Source: Viscum album (taxonomy: Eukaryota > Streptophyta > Magnoliopsida > Santalales > Viscaceae). From it: 64,000 bases of DNA. The stretch is from the NCBI GenBank assembly GCA_963277665.1, contig CAUJRU010000141.1, positions 1,460,193 through 1,524,192 on the forward strand. The letters are read 5' to 3'. The notes below the pieces were generated by a model, which was given only the letters and a program-made list of their open reading frames with translations, was not told where the DNA came from and ran no database searches. Of this stretch, positions 35,419 to 48,686 are shown one piece after another. The position numbers were made by a program, and so were the translations under genes. Every line of letters begins with the position of its first letter. Position 1 is the stretch's first letter.

Positions 35419-38400
35419 AACTATAAGGCCCCATCCTTAAACCTTACTTAATCTTGAGTTATTACAAGATTACACATTGATGATCTTTTCGGGTTTAGAG
35501 TTTTAGAGAATTAGATCATAAAACTTGCATTACATTCCACATATAAACAAAGTGGTTACATAAAGATATTATTCTTCATTCCCATCAATGGAAACATTTT
35601 TAAAATAAAACATGGATTATTTCTTGACACATCCTTGACTCTATCATCTTATCATGTACCTTTCCCTTGACCTGTGAAAAACATTTCAAAAACTTTGGAT
35701 GAGCATAAAAACTCAGTATGGGTTATAAAAAAATATGGAAAGGAAACATGAGTTCATATATACATAAGAATGAAATCATACTTTACCCATAAAACATAGT
35801 CACTTTAACATACCTCATAAAATCATGAATAAATCATAGAAATCATAAGACATAAAGGTAACTTGGGGCACTCATAACATTCTTACGTAGGGAGTAACCC
35901 TCTTGGTTACGTTTGGAATACCCATCACAGTATATTCCCTAAATCTCTTCAGAGAAACCTTAACGTTTCACTCCTTCGCGTTACCCAATGCATTGGAGAG
36001 CTATAACGGGCTCACCCGCCCTTAGTTTATCACGGAACCACCCGTCTTCATAATAATGCCCAAGAACCATAACATAATCGTATCACATAAAACATGCATA
36101 AAGGAAACATAACATTTCCACATTTCAAATCACAAGATATCAATACAACACAAAAACATTGTGAAAACCATTTTCAATACCAAAATAAAAGAAAAGTAAA
36201 ACATGGTATTTATTTTTCTTTTAAAAAGAAGGTATGGCTTGTAGAGGAAGCCGAAACTCAAATAACGGTTACGACGGCGGAGAAGTCGTTGTCGCCGCAT
36301 ACGTACGACAAAAACATTCCCTTTTTGTCATTTAGTAAACGCTTCATATAAAAAAAATTCCTTTTGAATAAACGCAAAAGTCAAAGTGGTTTGTACATCG
36401 TATAAAAGAAAGTTGTGTATAAAATAAAATATGCCTCAATGAAAGGAGATTGAGACGAAGTCCCATACCTCGTATCCGACTTGACCCAACCGTTCTTTAA
36501 TCTCTTGAATAATAAACTTGAGTTAATCTCCACTTGCTTAAGAATCTTTTTCAAGTTCATTATTCTTTTTATACCATGTTATGAACATCATGTAATCATT
36601 TAAGTTAATAATGTTCATTTTGTCGGTATTTGGTTCTCAAGTCAAAATAGACTTCTTACACTTACATGTTGTTAATTTGGTCATAGGTTCCTTATATCCA
36701 GAATGATATTAATGATTTGGATAGCAGATATATCATATATATTCATCATATACATGTATTTATAATATTACATCACATTTAGAGGTAAGAAATGAAATGC
36801 ACCGTTCATGGAGACGGTAAGCCGTACGTACGCATGAACGCTACTTCCATTTCTATTTCATATTTTCTAGAATGGAATCATAATGATATATAATTATATT
36901 ATAATTCCAGTATAATAACATATATAATATCATTAACTTTATCCTTTACACATCCCACATATGGTATTAACGAATCAAATCACTTTCAGGGGGCGGTAGT
37001 CCGCACTTCCTAAAATGAAGATATCGTGTTTACCCATAATGGAAACCATAAAGGTATGCCCAAAATGAAAAAAACAGAAGCTTAAGGAAAACATAAACAT
37101 ATTATATATCATATATAAAAATAGTGACATCATAATGGCCACCTTTTGAAGGTGTTAAATGAGTATTGAACAATCATCGTTTCGAGAGGCAGAATTTCGC
37201 CATCCACGGAAACCGTATGTTCTTTAACCATTTGATGTAGTTGTGTGAGAGTGTAGCTCAAATAAATCTTATAACAACATCCTAGTATATTGAAGATACT
37301 GGTTTTGTTACAAAGGAAGTAAATAAAAAGAGTTTAGGGGGTTGGAGAAACAAAATAAAACAAATGAACATTAGAGAATGAATTACCTTTAAAAGTGTAA
37401 CTCCTTTTGATTTGAGCCTAAAGGCTTCCTTTGAAAGGATTCTGCCCAAAGGGAATCCTCTAGGATGAGGAGAGGGATGTGGAGAGAGTAAATGGGCAGG
37501 GGTTGGCCGAGCCAAAGGCTTGAGGAGTGTGTGAAATGAGGTAGAGGTGGGGGCCTTTTATAAGAGGAGAGGAGGGGCACTTTTGGAAAGTAAAGAAATA
37601 TTACTTTATTTGAAAATGTGTTTCGGTTTTAAAAGGTCCCAAATTGATATAATTCGTGGATAAAGTGATAAGGGTTCGAAATACACTCATCCAATTGGTT
37701 TTGGCAATGTGTAGTTCATAGATTTTACATTGTCTTTCCATTTTATTTAAATCGTCAAATAATGATGTCATCACTGCATCATTATTATGTCATAAATAAT
37801 TTAATTTATTTAATGTCTAAAAATTATAAAAAAAAATACTATGATGTAGGAAATCTTTTTATTTTTCCAATGACTATTTATAATAAAAAATCTGATCTTT
37901 ATAAGCCCATGTAAAAATTGTTTTCATAAAACATATTATCTTTGTGTCATTTTTACTTTTACATTAAATAAAAAGTTATTTTTGTCATTTCCCAACAAAA
38001 GTGGATCCATGGGGTCCCCAAGTTGACCCATGGATTGTCTTGGTCGGCCATGACACAACCAAGATGGTTGGGACATGTGTCTAGGTCATTTCATATTATT
38101 AAAGCATTATTTATACCTTAAACTACCCTAATTACCACTAATCGCGATTAAGAACTTAATAAGTTACTATTCACCAAAAAATTATTATAATCTCATTGAA
38201 CCACATTTTACTTCTTAATGAAAACCATGTATGTCGGATTTTTGAAATTCAAAACACAATGATGGCAAAATTTCATTTAAACGGAAAAGCAGTCTTTATA
38301 AGTACCACTTAGTGGTTTCACTATTCATCAAAAATTGGAGTTTTTCAGAAAATTACCAAAAATTCACCCTAAGCTATATTTGATATTCCGAATTCAAAAA

Positions 38401-38984
38401 TGAAGTCTATTTTACAAAATTAAAATCATATAAGTCACATTAATTAATTTAATAATTAATTCCCGCTGCCAGAGCAAATAGCGTGTTTTTACAAAACAAT
38501 AAGTATCAAAAGATTGACACCAGTTTAAGTCTAATTTCAAAGTGAAATTGATTCCAATGACCAACATTGGATAAAATGGTAAAAATATATTCTAATTTCA
38601 CTTCAAAACCAATTCAAAACATAATATAATCATATAAATAAATTAGATTAAAAAGCAGTTTTGATATAAAATGCAGTATTTTTCACTATTCATTAAAAAA
38701 TGAACATTGTCAGAAAAATACCAAAAATTCACACAAGGTAAATTTTGATGTCCCAATCATAAAGGATAAGTTTATTTTGACAAACATAGTTTATAAAATT
38801 GTCAAAATATAGATTCAAAAATGGGTTGCCATCAAAAGGCAGTAAAACAATCTTTTAAGAATATTAGTGTATTCCATGCATAAGATTGTATTTATTTTCA
38901 TTTTAAGCCTCTATAACACTATCTTAATCATTAATAAACATAGATAAAAATATATATTATTCATTACTTAATTGGGATGTTACA
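35419..38984 (-). repeat. Full-length LTR L10 (-), shared by elements 3 and 4
   Basis: 3,566 bp, short type. Its end abuts the primer-binding site of element 3, and its start TGTAACATCC (complement of 38975-38984) abuts the polypurine tract of element 4. It serves as 5' LTR of one and 3' LTR of the other. TATA box 37554-37565; 67-bp inverted repeat 36788-36854. Confidence 0.93.
37554..37565 (-). promoter_or_regulatory. LTR TATA box (L10)
   Basis: CTCTTATAAAAGG, minus strand; would drive element 3, the least damaged copy. Confidence 0.75.
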
Positions 38985-38998
38985 TCCTTCCCCCCTTT
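38985..38998 (-). other. Polypurine tract of element 4
   Basis: Complement AAAGGGGGGAAGGA directly before the start of the shared LTR L10. Confidence 0.85.
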
Positions 38999-39023
38999 AG
39001 AAAATTGCGTCCCCGCAATTTAT

Positions 39024-39716
39024 TTACTTATCAAATAAATGGGGGTACTTATCCCTCATTGCATTTTCAGATTCCCATGTTGCCTCTTCAATCATGTGGT
39101 TTTTCCACAAAACCTTTACCTGATGAATCACCTTATTCCGTAACACTTGCTCCCTGTGGTCAGGAATCTGGACTGGTTGTTCCTCATAAGATAGGTTCTC
39201 TTCCAGCTGAACTAACTCTGGACTCAAAACATGAGATGGATCTGACATATACTTTCTCAACATCGAAATGTGAAAAACATTGTGTACCTGAGATAAACTC
39301 GGAGGTAAAGCCACTCGGTATGCAACTGATCCAACTCTCTCCAAAAATTTGTATGGTCCAATGAACCTTGGACTCAACTTTCATTTCTTACCAAATCTCA
39401 TCACACTTTTCCAAGGAGAAACCTTGAGAAAAACATGATCACCTACCTCGAAAGATAGATCCTTCCTCCGGTTATCCGCATAACTCTTCTGCCTGCTATG
39501 AGCTGTTCTCATGTGTTTCTGAATCAGCTGAACATTTTCTACCATCTCTTCTACCAATTCTGGTCCCATCAACTTCCTTTCACCCACTTCATCCCAGAAA
39601 GCTGGAGTTCGACATCGCTTCCCATATAATGCCTGAAATGGTGCCATCTGTATACTGGAATGAAAACTGTAATTATATGAAAACTCAACCAAAGAAAGAT
39701 GTTGGTCCCAACATCC
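39024..39716 (-). pseudogene. pol: Integrase C-terminus and chromodomain (element 4)
   Basis: From the stop at 39717 to the natural end at 39024. It is interrupted by TGA 39381-39383 (GGA in sister copies) right at the RFGKKGK linker before the GPY module. The upstream part has [23 protein letters not shown] and FWDEVGERKLMGPELVEE; the downstream part has SPRFIGPYKFLE and the chromodomain to [11 protein letters not shown]. Confidence 0.92.
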
Positions 39717-41277
39717 CTAATAATCCATAGAACAAGCTCGTAGCATATCCTCCAATGTCTGAATTGTTCGTTCTGACTGCCCATCTGATTGAGGATGAAA
39801 AGATGTCCTAAAATTTAACTCAGTACCCAAAGACTTCTGAAGGCCCTTCCAAAAGTTAGAAGTAAACCTGAGATCACGATCCGATACAATGGAGAGAGGA
39901 ACTCCATGTAACCTGGCTATCTCTTTAAGATACAAACGGGAAAGTTGATCAAGAGAGAAAGTATCTCGTATAGCAAGGAAATGATCAGACTTGGTCAAGC
40001 GATCAACAATAACCCAGATTGCATTATTACCTCGAGATGTCTTCGGTAATTCAACAACAAAGTCCATGGATATATTCTCCCATTTCCACACTGGCACTGG
40101 TAAAGGCTGAAGCATCCCTTTCGGTAACTGCCACTCTGCTTTAACCTGTTGACATGTCAAACACTTCACAGTAAAATCAGCAATATCTCTTTTCATTCCA
40201 TCCCACCAGTAATACTCCCGCAGATCTCTATACATCTTAGTACTGCCCGAATGAGCTGAAAACGGAGAACTATGGGCTTCACATAACAAATCTCTCTTCA
40301 ACTGTGAATCACAAGGCACACACAATCTCCTCCCAAATCTCAAAACACAATCATTATCAATGTTGAATTCATGCAACATACCTTTCTGAACCAGCTCTAC
40401 CTTTTTCTGCAACTCACTATCTTGCTTCTGTGCTTGCTTGATTCTATCTGATAGAGATGATTTCACTGATACCTGAAACAAAACGGAAGGACTTCCTACA
40501 CCAACAACTTCTATGCCAAAGTTCATCAAATCCTTAACCAAAGGATCACGTTCCAAACGCAACATTGTTAATGAAGCATTACTTTTTCGACTCAAAGCAT
40601 CAGCCACTTTATTTGCTTTTCCCGGATGGTAATGAATTGTACAATCATAATCCTTGATTAATTCCAGCCATCTCCTTTGTCTCATGTTTAACTCTTTCTG
40701 AGTGAATATATACTTTAAACTTTTGTGATCGGTATATATTTCACACTTTACTGCATATAAATGATGCCTCCAAATTTTTAAAGCAAAAACAACGACAGCT
40801 AATTCAAAATCATGTGTAGGGTAATTTACCTCATGAGTTTTCAACTGTCGTGAAGCATAAGCAATTACCTGATCATTCTGCATTAGGACGCAACCAAGTC
40901 CTTTCAATGAAGCATCACTGTATATAACAAACTCACCATTCCTGGAAGGTAGTGCCAAAACTGGAGCATTCACCAATCTTCTTTTCAATTCCTGAAAACA
41001 ATCATCACATTCTTTTGTCCAGATAAACTTAACACCCTTCCGAGTTAGCTTAGTCATTGGACTAGATAACCGTGAAAAATTTCTAACAAACCTTCGGTAA
41101 TAGCACGCCAAACCAAGGAAGCTACGAATCTTGGTTACATTTGTGGGTCTTGGCCATTCTTCCACAACTTTTTTTTGCAGGATCAACAGTTATTCCATCT
41201 TTAGAAACAATGTGACCAAGGAAAGAAATTTGTTGCAACCAAAACTCACAGTTGCTGAATTTCCCATACATTTTCTT
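39717..41277 (-). pseudogene. pol: RT connection, RNase H and integrase core (element 4)
   Basis: After the stop at 41278 there is a 2-nt deletion near 41167 (an 8-T run replacing TTTTGTTTTT on the plus strand). The frame is then open for 489 codons to TAG 39717-39719 (CAG in sisters). It covers [12 protein letters not shown], the full RNase H ([30 protein letters not shown]), the HHCC finger and the DDE core including [13 protein letters not shown]. It is the longest uninterrupted RNase H-integrase reading in the window. Confidence 0.92.
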
Positions 41278-42522
41278 TTATTTTAAGGTTTGCAAGATAA
41301 CCCTTAAATTTTTTTCATGCTCCTCTTTACTTTTAGAAAACACCAAAATATCATCAATGAAAACCACCACAAACTTATCCAAGAACTCATGGAAAATTCT
41401 ATTCATTAATTCCATGAATACAGCAGGTGCATTGGTTAGCCCAAAAGGCATTACTACAAATTCATAATGGCCATATCTCGTACGGAACGCGGTCTTCGGA
41501 ATATCTGCCTCCTTTACCTTCAGCTGATGGTACCCCGATCTCATGTCAATCTTTGAAAAAAACTGAGCTCCCTGGAGCTGATCAAACAAATCATCGATAT
41601 GAGGCAAAGGATATTTGTTCTTAACAGTGATATTATTCAAGGCTCTATAATCAATGCAAAGTCTCATAGAACCATCTTTCTTTTTAACAAATAAAACAGG
41701 AGCACCCCATGGTGAAGTGCTAGGTCTAATGAAACCTTTCTCTAATAAATCTTGAAATTGCTCCTTCAACTCTAAAAGTTCAATTTGTGCCATTCGATAA
41801 GGGGGTTTTGAAATTGTCTTAGCATCAGGAACTAAGTCAACAGTAAACTCAACTTCCCGATCCAGTATTATTCCAGGCAACTCATCAGGAAAAACATCAG
41901 GATACTCATTTACCACCGGCACATCATTAATCTGAACAGTTCCTTTATTTTCAATGACGTGTGCAAGGTAACATTCATTTCCATCTTTTACAAGTTTTTT
42001 GGCCTCTTGATATGTTATCAACAGTAAGGGTTCATTCCTGTTAACAAACTGAAAGTCTTTCTGAAAAGAAACTTCTTTAGCTCTACAGTTAATCTTAGCA
42101 TGGTAAATAGAGATCCAATCCATACCCAGGATAACATCAAACTCTACTAGAGGTAGAACAATAAGGTTTTCAAGTAGGTTCTTTCCACAGATAAGGATAG
42201 GAAGATTCTTATAAATTCTTTTTGCCTCAACATTTCCCCCAGGTGTTTTTACCAAAAGTTCAGGAGTCATTTCTTGAGATGGTATTCCCATTTTACTAGA
42301 AAAGGTTTCAGAGATAAAAGAATGTGTAGACCCCGAATCAAACAACACACTGGCATAATCTGAAAAAACAAACAAAGTACCTGATACAACTTCATTTGAT
42401 GGCCCGACATCTGCTGAAGTAGTTGCAAAGGATTTCACCACCCCTTTCTTCTTGTACTCTAACTTCTTCCCATCACTCAAGCTCTTTTCCGGACACTCGT
42501 TTTCATAGTGACCCTTCTCATT
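41278..42522 (-). pseudogene. pol: Protease and RT (element 4)
   Basis: Open from the TGA 42523-42525 in the last zinc knuckle to TAA 41278-41280 (GAA in sister copies, in the [10 protein letters not shown] segment after the RT active site). Contains [40 protein letters not shown] and FIDDILVFS. Confidence 0.92.
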
Positions 42523-42876
42523 TCACTTATAACACTTCACTAACTGTAAATCAAATTTGTTCTTACCTTCAGCTTGATCCTTTTCAGTGCAATCATGAGC
42601 CTTATGTCCCATCTCACCACATCGGTAGCACTTTCCAGAATTCAGAAGACATTCCCCCAGCATGCCTTTTTACACATTTATCACAAACTAGAAACTTAGT
42701 TTTCTTACCATCAGACTTTTTTGAAGAATTATTACCTTTTCCTTCCACCTCGGTCTCTTCTTCTGCTGGTTGTTATAGAAAACTTGGTCATCGGCAAACT
42801 CCATTTCCACCTTCTCAGCACATCGAACAAGCTTTTCATAACTTTTAAACTCACGAGAAGCTAATGACCTTCGATA
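42523..42876 (-). pseudogene. gag: Degenerate zinc-knuckle region (element 4)
   Basis: The gag C-terminal region aligned by eye with 20540-20760. An extra C near 42655 and a missing base near 42735 put about 85 bp out of frame, and TGA 42523-42525 replaces a knuckle cysteine codon (TGC). Knuckle 1 is scrambled. Confidence 0.85.
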
Positions 42877-43518
42877 CTATGGATTTAATCCTGAGTAAAA
42901 ACAATTGATTTTACTATCAAGGTCCCGGATAAAATTTGGAGCATACCTTGCAAATCGAGTGAACCTTTCCTCATAGGCAGCCATTGAGTCTTCCTCTTGC
43001 CTCAATTCCAAGAATTGCTCTTCCATCCTAAGTCGAACAGCCTTAGGAAAATACTTCTCAAGAAACATACCTTTGAATTCACCCCAGTCAAGAGCATCAA
43101 TCTCATCGGCGTCCCTGATATTTTTAACCATAGACCACCACTGATCTGCTTCACCCTCCAAACGGTAAATAGCAAGACTAACCTTTTGATTATCTGAACA
43201 CCCCATGACATCAAAAATCTTCTCCAGTGATTTAATCCACCCTTCAGCTAGCACAGGGTCAGATGATCCTCTGAATGATGGGGGATGTTGCCTCATGAAA
43301 TGTTCAACCACTGACATGTTCCTCTGCGGTTGATCTGCCTGATCTCGTGCATGGATACCACCACCATTTATCGCATGAGTCAATTGTTCCATCACTGCAA
43401 CAAACTGTTCAGTTCCAATTCCGACCATTTCTGGATGGTGATTCGGAAGGTTATTTCCTTCTGTATTCCTTCCTAGCACTGCTTCCCTGTTTCCTCTGCG
43501 GAAAACCATTCTGAACAA
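42877..43518 (-). pseudogene. gag: gag domain (element 4)
   Basis: 213 codons ending in TAG 42877-42879, which replaces AAG of LKPKYRR in the sister copies. Same conserved blocks as element 3 ([53 protein letters not shown]). The likely start is the ATG three codons into the frame; the first codon is TTG. Confidence 0.92.
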
Positions 43519-43631
43519 ACATGTCTTAGATGAAGCAACATGGTAATCTTTAAATGCTATATCATTTCGAAAAAAAATATTTTTGGATAATCATTTAATA
43601 GAATTCTAACTCCTAATGTTATCTAAACCGA

Positions 43632-43643
43632 CCTCTGATACCA
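43632..43643 (-). other. Primer-binding site of element 4
   Basis: Complement TGGTATCAGAGG beside the LTR end CTTATAGT. Matches initiator tRNA-Met. Confidence 0.88.
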
Positions 43644-46354
43644 ACTATAAGGCCCCAGCCTTAAACCTTACTATATCTTGAGTTATTAGAAGATTACACA
43701 TTGAGGATCTTTTCGTTTTTAGAGTTTTAGAGAATTAGATCATAAAACTTTCATTACATTCCACATATAAACAAAGTGGTTACATAAAGATAGTATTCTT
43801 CATTCCCATCAATGGAAACATATTTAAAATAAAACATGGATTATTTCTTGACACATCCTTGACTCTATCATCTTATCATGTACCTTTCCCTTGACCTGTG
43901 AAAAACATTTCAAAAACTTGGGATGAGCATAAAAACTCAGTATGGGTTATAAAAAAAACATGGAAAGGAAACATGAGTTCATATATACATAAGAATGAAA
44001 TCATACTTTACCCATAAAACATAGGCCCTTTAACATACCTCATAAAATCATGAATAAATCATAGAAATCATAAGACATAAAGGTAACTTGAGGCATTCAT
44101 AACATTCTTACGTAGGGAGTAACCCTCTTGGTTACGTTTGGAATAACCATCACAGTATATTCCCTAAAATCTCTTCGGAGAAACCTTAACGTTTCACTCC
44201 TTCGCGTTACCCAATGCATTGGAGAGATATAACGGGCTCACCCGCCCTTAGTTTATCACAGAACCACCCGTCTTCATAATAATGCCCAAGAACCATAACA
44301 TAATCATATCACATAAAACATGCATAAGGAAACATAAAATTTCCACATTTCAATCACGAGATATCAATACAACACATTGATATAAAAACATTATGAAAAC
44401 CATTTTCAATACTAAAATAAAAGAAAAGTAAAACATGGTATTTATTTTTCTTTTAAAAAGAAGGTATGGCTTGTAGAGGAAGTCGAAACTCAAATAACGG
44501 TGACGACGGCGGAGAAGTCGTTGTCGCCGCATACGTACGGAAAAAACATTCCCTTTTGTCATTTAGTAAACGCTTCGTATAAAAAATATTCCTTTTGAAT
44601 AAACGTAAAAGTCAAAGGGGTTTATACACCGTATAAAAGAAAGTTGTGTATAAAATAAAATATGCCTCAACGAAAGGAGATTGAGACGAAGTCTCATACC
44701 TCGTATCCGACTTGACTCGATTGTTCTTTAATGTCCTGAATAATAAACTTGAGTTAATCTCTACTTGCTTATGAACCTTTTCAAGTTCATTATTCCTTTT
44801 ATACCATGTTATGAACATCATGTACTCATTTAAGTTAATAATGTTCATTTTGTCGGTATTTTGTTCTTAAGTCAAAAATAGACCTCTTACACTTACATGT
44901 TGTTAATTTGGTCAAAGTTTCATTATATCCAGAATGATATTAATGTTTTGGATAACATATATATCATATATATTCATCATATACATGTATTTATAATATT
45001 ACATCACATTTAGAGGTAATAAATGAAATGCACCGTTCATGGAGACGGTAAGCCGTACGTACGCATGAACGCTACTTCCATTTCTATTTCGTATTTTCTG
45101 GAATGGAATCATAATGATATAAGAGTATATTATAATTACAGTATAATAACATATAAATATCATTAACTTTATCCTTTACACATCCCACATATGGTATTAA
45201 CGAATCAAATCACTTTCAGGGGGCGGTAGTCCGCACTTCCTAAACTGAAGATATCGTGTTTACCCATAATGGGAACCATAAAGGTATGTCCAAAATGAAA
45301 AAAAAGAAGCATAAGGAAAACATAAACATATTATATATCATATATAGAAATAGTGACATCATAATGGCCACCTTTGAAGGTGTTAAATGAGTATTGAACA
45401 ATCATCGTTTCGGGAGGCAGAATTTCGCCATCCACGGAAACCGTATGTTCTTTAACCATTTGATGTAGTTGTGTGAGAGTGTAGCTCAAATAAATCTTAT
45501 AACAACATACTAGTATATTTATGATACTGGTTTTGTTACAAAAGAAGTAAATAAAAAGAGTTTAGGGGGTTGGAGAAGCAAAATAAAACAAATGAACATG
45601 AGAGAATGAATTACCTTTAAAAGTGTAACTTCTTTTGATTTGAGCCTAAAGGCTTCCTTTGAAAGGATTCTGCCAAAAGGTAATCCTCTAGGATGAGGAG
45701 AGGGATGTGTAGATAGTAAATGGGTAGGGGTTGGCCGAGCCAAAGGTTTGAGGAGTGTGTGAAATGAGGTAGAGGTGGGGGCCTTTTATAAGAGGAGAGG
45801 AGGGGCACTTTTGGAAAGTAAAGAAATATTACTTTATTTGAAAATTTGTTTCGGTTTTAAAAGGTCCCACATTGATATAATTCGTGGATAAGGTGATAAG
45901 GGTACGATATACACTCATCCAATTGGTTTTGGCCATGTTTAGTTCATAGATTTTACATTTTCTTTCCATTTTATTTAAATCGTCAAATAATGATGTCATC
46001 ACTGCATCATTATTATTCCATAAATAATTTAATTTATTTAATGTCTAAAAATTATAAAAAAATTACTATGATGTAGGAAATATTTTTATCTTTCCAATGA
46101 CTATTTATAATCAAAAATATGATCTTTATAATCCCATGTAAAAATTGTTTTCGTAAAACATATTATGTTTGTGTCATTTTTAATTTTACATTAAATAAAA
46201 AGTTATTTTTGTCATTTCCCAAAAAAAGTGGATCCATGGGGTCCCCAAGTTGACCCATGGATTTTCTTGGTCGGCCATGACACAACCAATAAGGTTGGGA
46301 CATGTGTCTAGGTCATTTTATATTACTAAAGCATTATTTATACCTTAAACTACA
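43644..46354 (-). repeat. LTR L11 (-), 5' LTR of element 4, truncated
   Basis: Short type from the LTR end at 43644 through the 67-bp repeat (45019-45085) and TATA box (45782-45793) into U3. It stops at about 46353 (CCTTAAACTAC), where another LTR end begins. The first ~850 bp of U3 are missing. Confidence 0.88.
45782..45793 (-). promoter_or_regulatory. LTR TATA box (L11)
   Basis: CTCTTATAAAAGG, minus strand; would drive element 4. Confidence 0.72.
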
Positions 46355-47410
46355 ACTATAAGGCCCCAGCCTTAAACCTTACTTAATCTTGAGTTATTAC
46401 AAGATTACACATTGAGGATCTTTTCAGGTTTAGATTTTTAGAGAATTAGATCATGAAACATTCATTACATTCCACATTTAAACAAAGTTGTTACATAAAA
46501 GACAATATTCATTCTTCCCATCAACGGAAACCTATTTAAAATTAAACACAGATTCTTTCTTGACACATCTTTGACACTATCATCACATCATGTACCTTTC
46601 CCTTGACCTGTGAAAAACATTTCAAAAACTTGGGATGAGCATAAAAAGCTCAGTAAGGGTTATAAACATATGGAAAGGAAACATGAGTTGATATATACAT
46701 AAGAATGAAATCATACTTTACCCATAAAACAAAGGCACTTTCATACCTCATCAAACCATGAATAAATCATAGAAATCATAAGACAAAAAGGTAACTTGAG
46801 GCATTCATAACATTCTTACGTAGGGAGTAACCCTCTTGGTTACGTTTGTAATACCCATCACAGTATATTCCCTAAATCTCTTCGGAGAAACCTTAACGAT
46901 TCACTCCTTCGCGTTACCCAATGCATTGGAGAGCTATAACGGGCTCACCCGCCCTTAGTTTATCACGAAACCACCCGTCTTCATATTAATGCCCAAGAAC
47001 CATAACATAATCATATCACATAAAACATTCATAAAGGAAACATAACATTTCCACATTTCAATCACGAGATATCAATACAACACATTGATATAATAAAAAC
47101 ATTATGAAAACCATTTTCAATACCAAAGTAAAAGAAAAGTAAAACATGGTATTTATTTTTCTTTTAAAAAGAAGGTATGGCTTGTAGAGGAAGCCGAAAC
47201 ACAAATAACGGTCACGACGGAGGAGAAGTCGTTGTCGCCGCATATGTAAGACAAAAACATTCCCTTTTGTCATTTAGTAAACACTTCGTATAAAAAGATT
47301 CCTTTTGAATAAACGTAAAAGTCAAAGGAGTTTATACACCGTATAAAAGAAAGTTGTGTATAAAACGAAATATGCCTCAATGAAAGGAGATTGAGACGAA
47401 GTCCCATACC

Positions 47411-48686
47411 ACCTTGAAGCTTAAAATTTTAAACCATTAATATCCATATAAATAAATCCTTAAAACTATTTTGAAAACATGGATATTAATAAGAACAAAT
47501 AATTAAAACATTTAAAATGATATTTTGGTTAAAGGGGTTTTACCAAAATCAGAGACACTTGAATACAATAATTGAGGAATAACATTTAGTCAGAACTTTA
47601 TAATATCATGAGAATAAATGGATTCATGATATAATACTCCAAAAGACAGTATATACACCATATAAGAGTGAATTGGTGCATAACAACAATGAACTCTCAA
47701 TAGAAATGTCAAATGTGATGAAATCCCTTATAAAGAATGTATCCTTAAATTAAGGACAAATCAATCTCAAAAATATGTGTGAAAAATATAAATAAACCCA
47801 ATATAAGTGGATATTAAGTGTAAAACAATAAAAGGTCATTCACACATATTCAATGGATGACATATTCAATGACTACATGTTGAACCCAAAGAAATCGAAA
47901 TTGGGTTAAAAAGTTCCCTTGACAGCCTAACGACATCACATCAAAATGAGTTGATGAGAGATAAAAAGTGTATCTCATCACTTGGAAATAAAATTTACAT
48001 CAATAAGGGTATATGAGAACATATCCCAACATAACAATATGTAAATTAAAAGACCCAACAAGAGAAGTCTTTTAAAAAAAAGGAGGGTGAAAGGTTCCCT
48101 TACCGACTTGGGTATCTTTCAAAACATTTACCCCATGAAAGAAGGACAATAGATAATTGATGTAAATACTCATAAACGAAAGTATATTACACAAAGAGTA
48201 GAATAATGGGCAGTACATACACCACTAAATGGAATTTGTGGAAAATGTAGCATAAATCTCACGGGAATAAAAGTGAGATGAAAAATCCCTCACGAAAACT
48301 CGGCAGCCTAACGGCGCCACATAAAACTTCCGAATATGGATTGATGAGATCAAATAGGGTATCTCATCACATTACAATATAATTTACAGCAAGAGGAATA
48401 TAAAAGAACATCCCCCAACATTACAAATAGGAGCTTAAAAGAAGTGACATAAAGGAGAGTACTTAAAAAGAAAGAGAGAAGTTAGATCTCTTACGAAAGT
48501 TCGACAGCCTAACGGCACCACTCAAAACTTCCAAAATGGATTGATGAGAGAGAATATGGTCTCTCATCACATGAACATAGAAATTACAGTAGTATTAATA
48601 TAAAAGATCATCCCAATAACAAGAAAGATGAGCTTTAAAAGGAATGACATAAAAGTGCGTACTTAAAAAGAAAGAGAGGAGTAGGA
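47411..48686 (-). repeat. 1,276-bp LTR module (L12)
   Basis: Same block as in L5, between TCCCATACC (47402-47410) and TCCCTTACC (48687-48695). By coordinates its length equals that of the plus-strand copies in L13 and L14. The internal repeat anchors are near 48301 and 48506. Confidence 0.82.

Larger units (their letters stand above)
29614..38984 (-). mobile_element. Element 3: best-preserved Ty3 copy, shares its 5' LTR with element 4
   Basis: Minus strand: truncated 3' LTR (29614-30757), polypurine tract, gag-pol (30797-35293), primer-binding site (35407-35418) and 5' LTR (35419-38984). From the first ORF codon to the stop, gag-pol is 4,497 nt, exactly 1,499 codons, with no net frameshift. 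Damage is limited to nonsense codons: 34541, 32783, 32651, 32618, 32168, 31301 and 31262. The 5' LTR is at the same time the 3' LTR of element 4. Confidence 0.9.
35419..46354 (-). mobile_element. Element 4: Ty3 copy in tandem with element 3
   Basis: Minus strand: 3' LTR 35419-38984 (shared), polypurine tract, gag-pol 39024-43518, primer-binding site 43632-43643 and 5' LTR 43644-46354, truncated of its first ~850 bp. Gag-pol is cut by stops at 42877, 42523, 41278, 39717 and 39381, a compensating +1/-1 pair around the zinc knuckles (about 42651-42740) and a 2-nt deletion near 41167. Confidence 0.9.
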
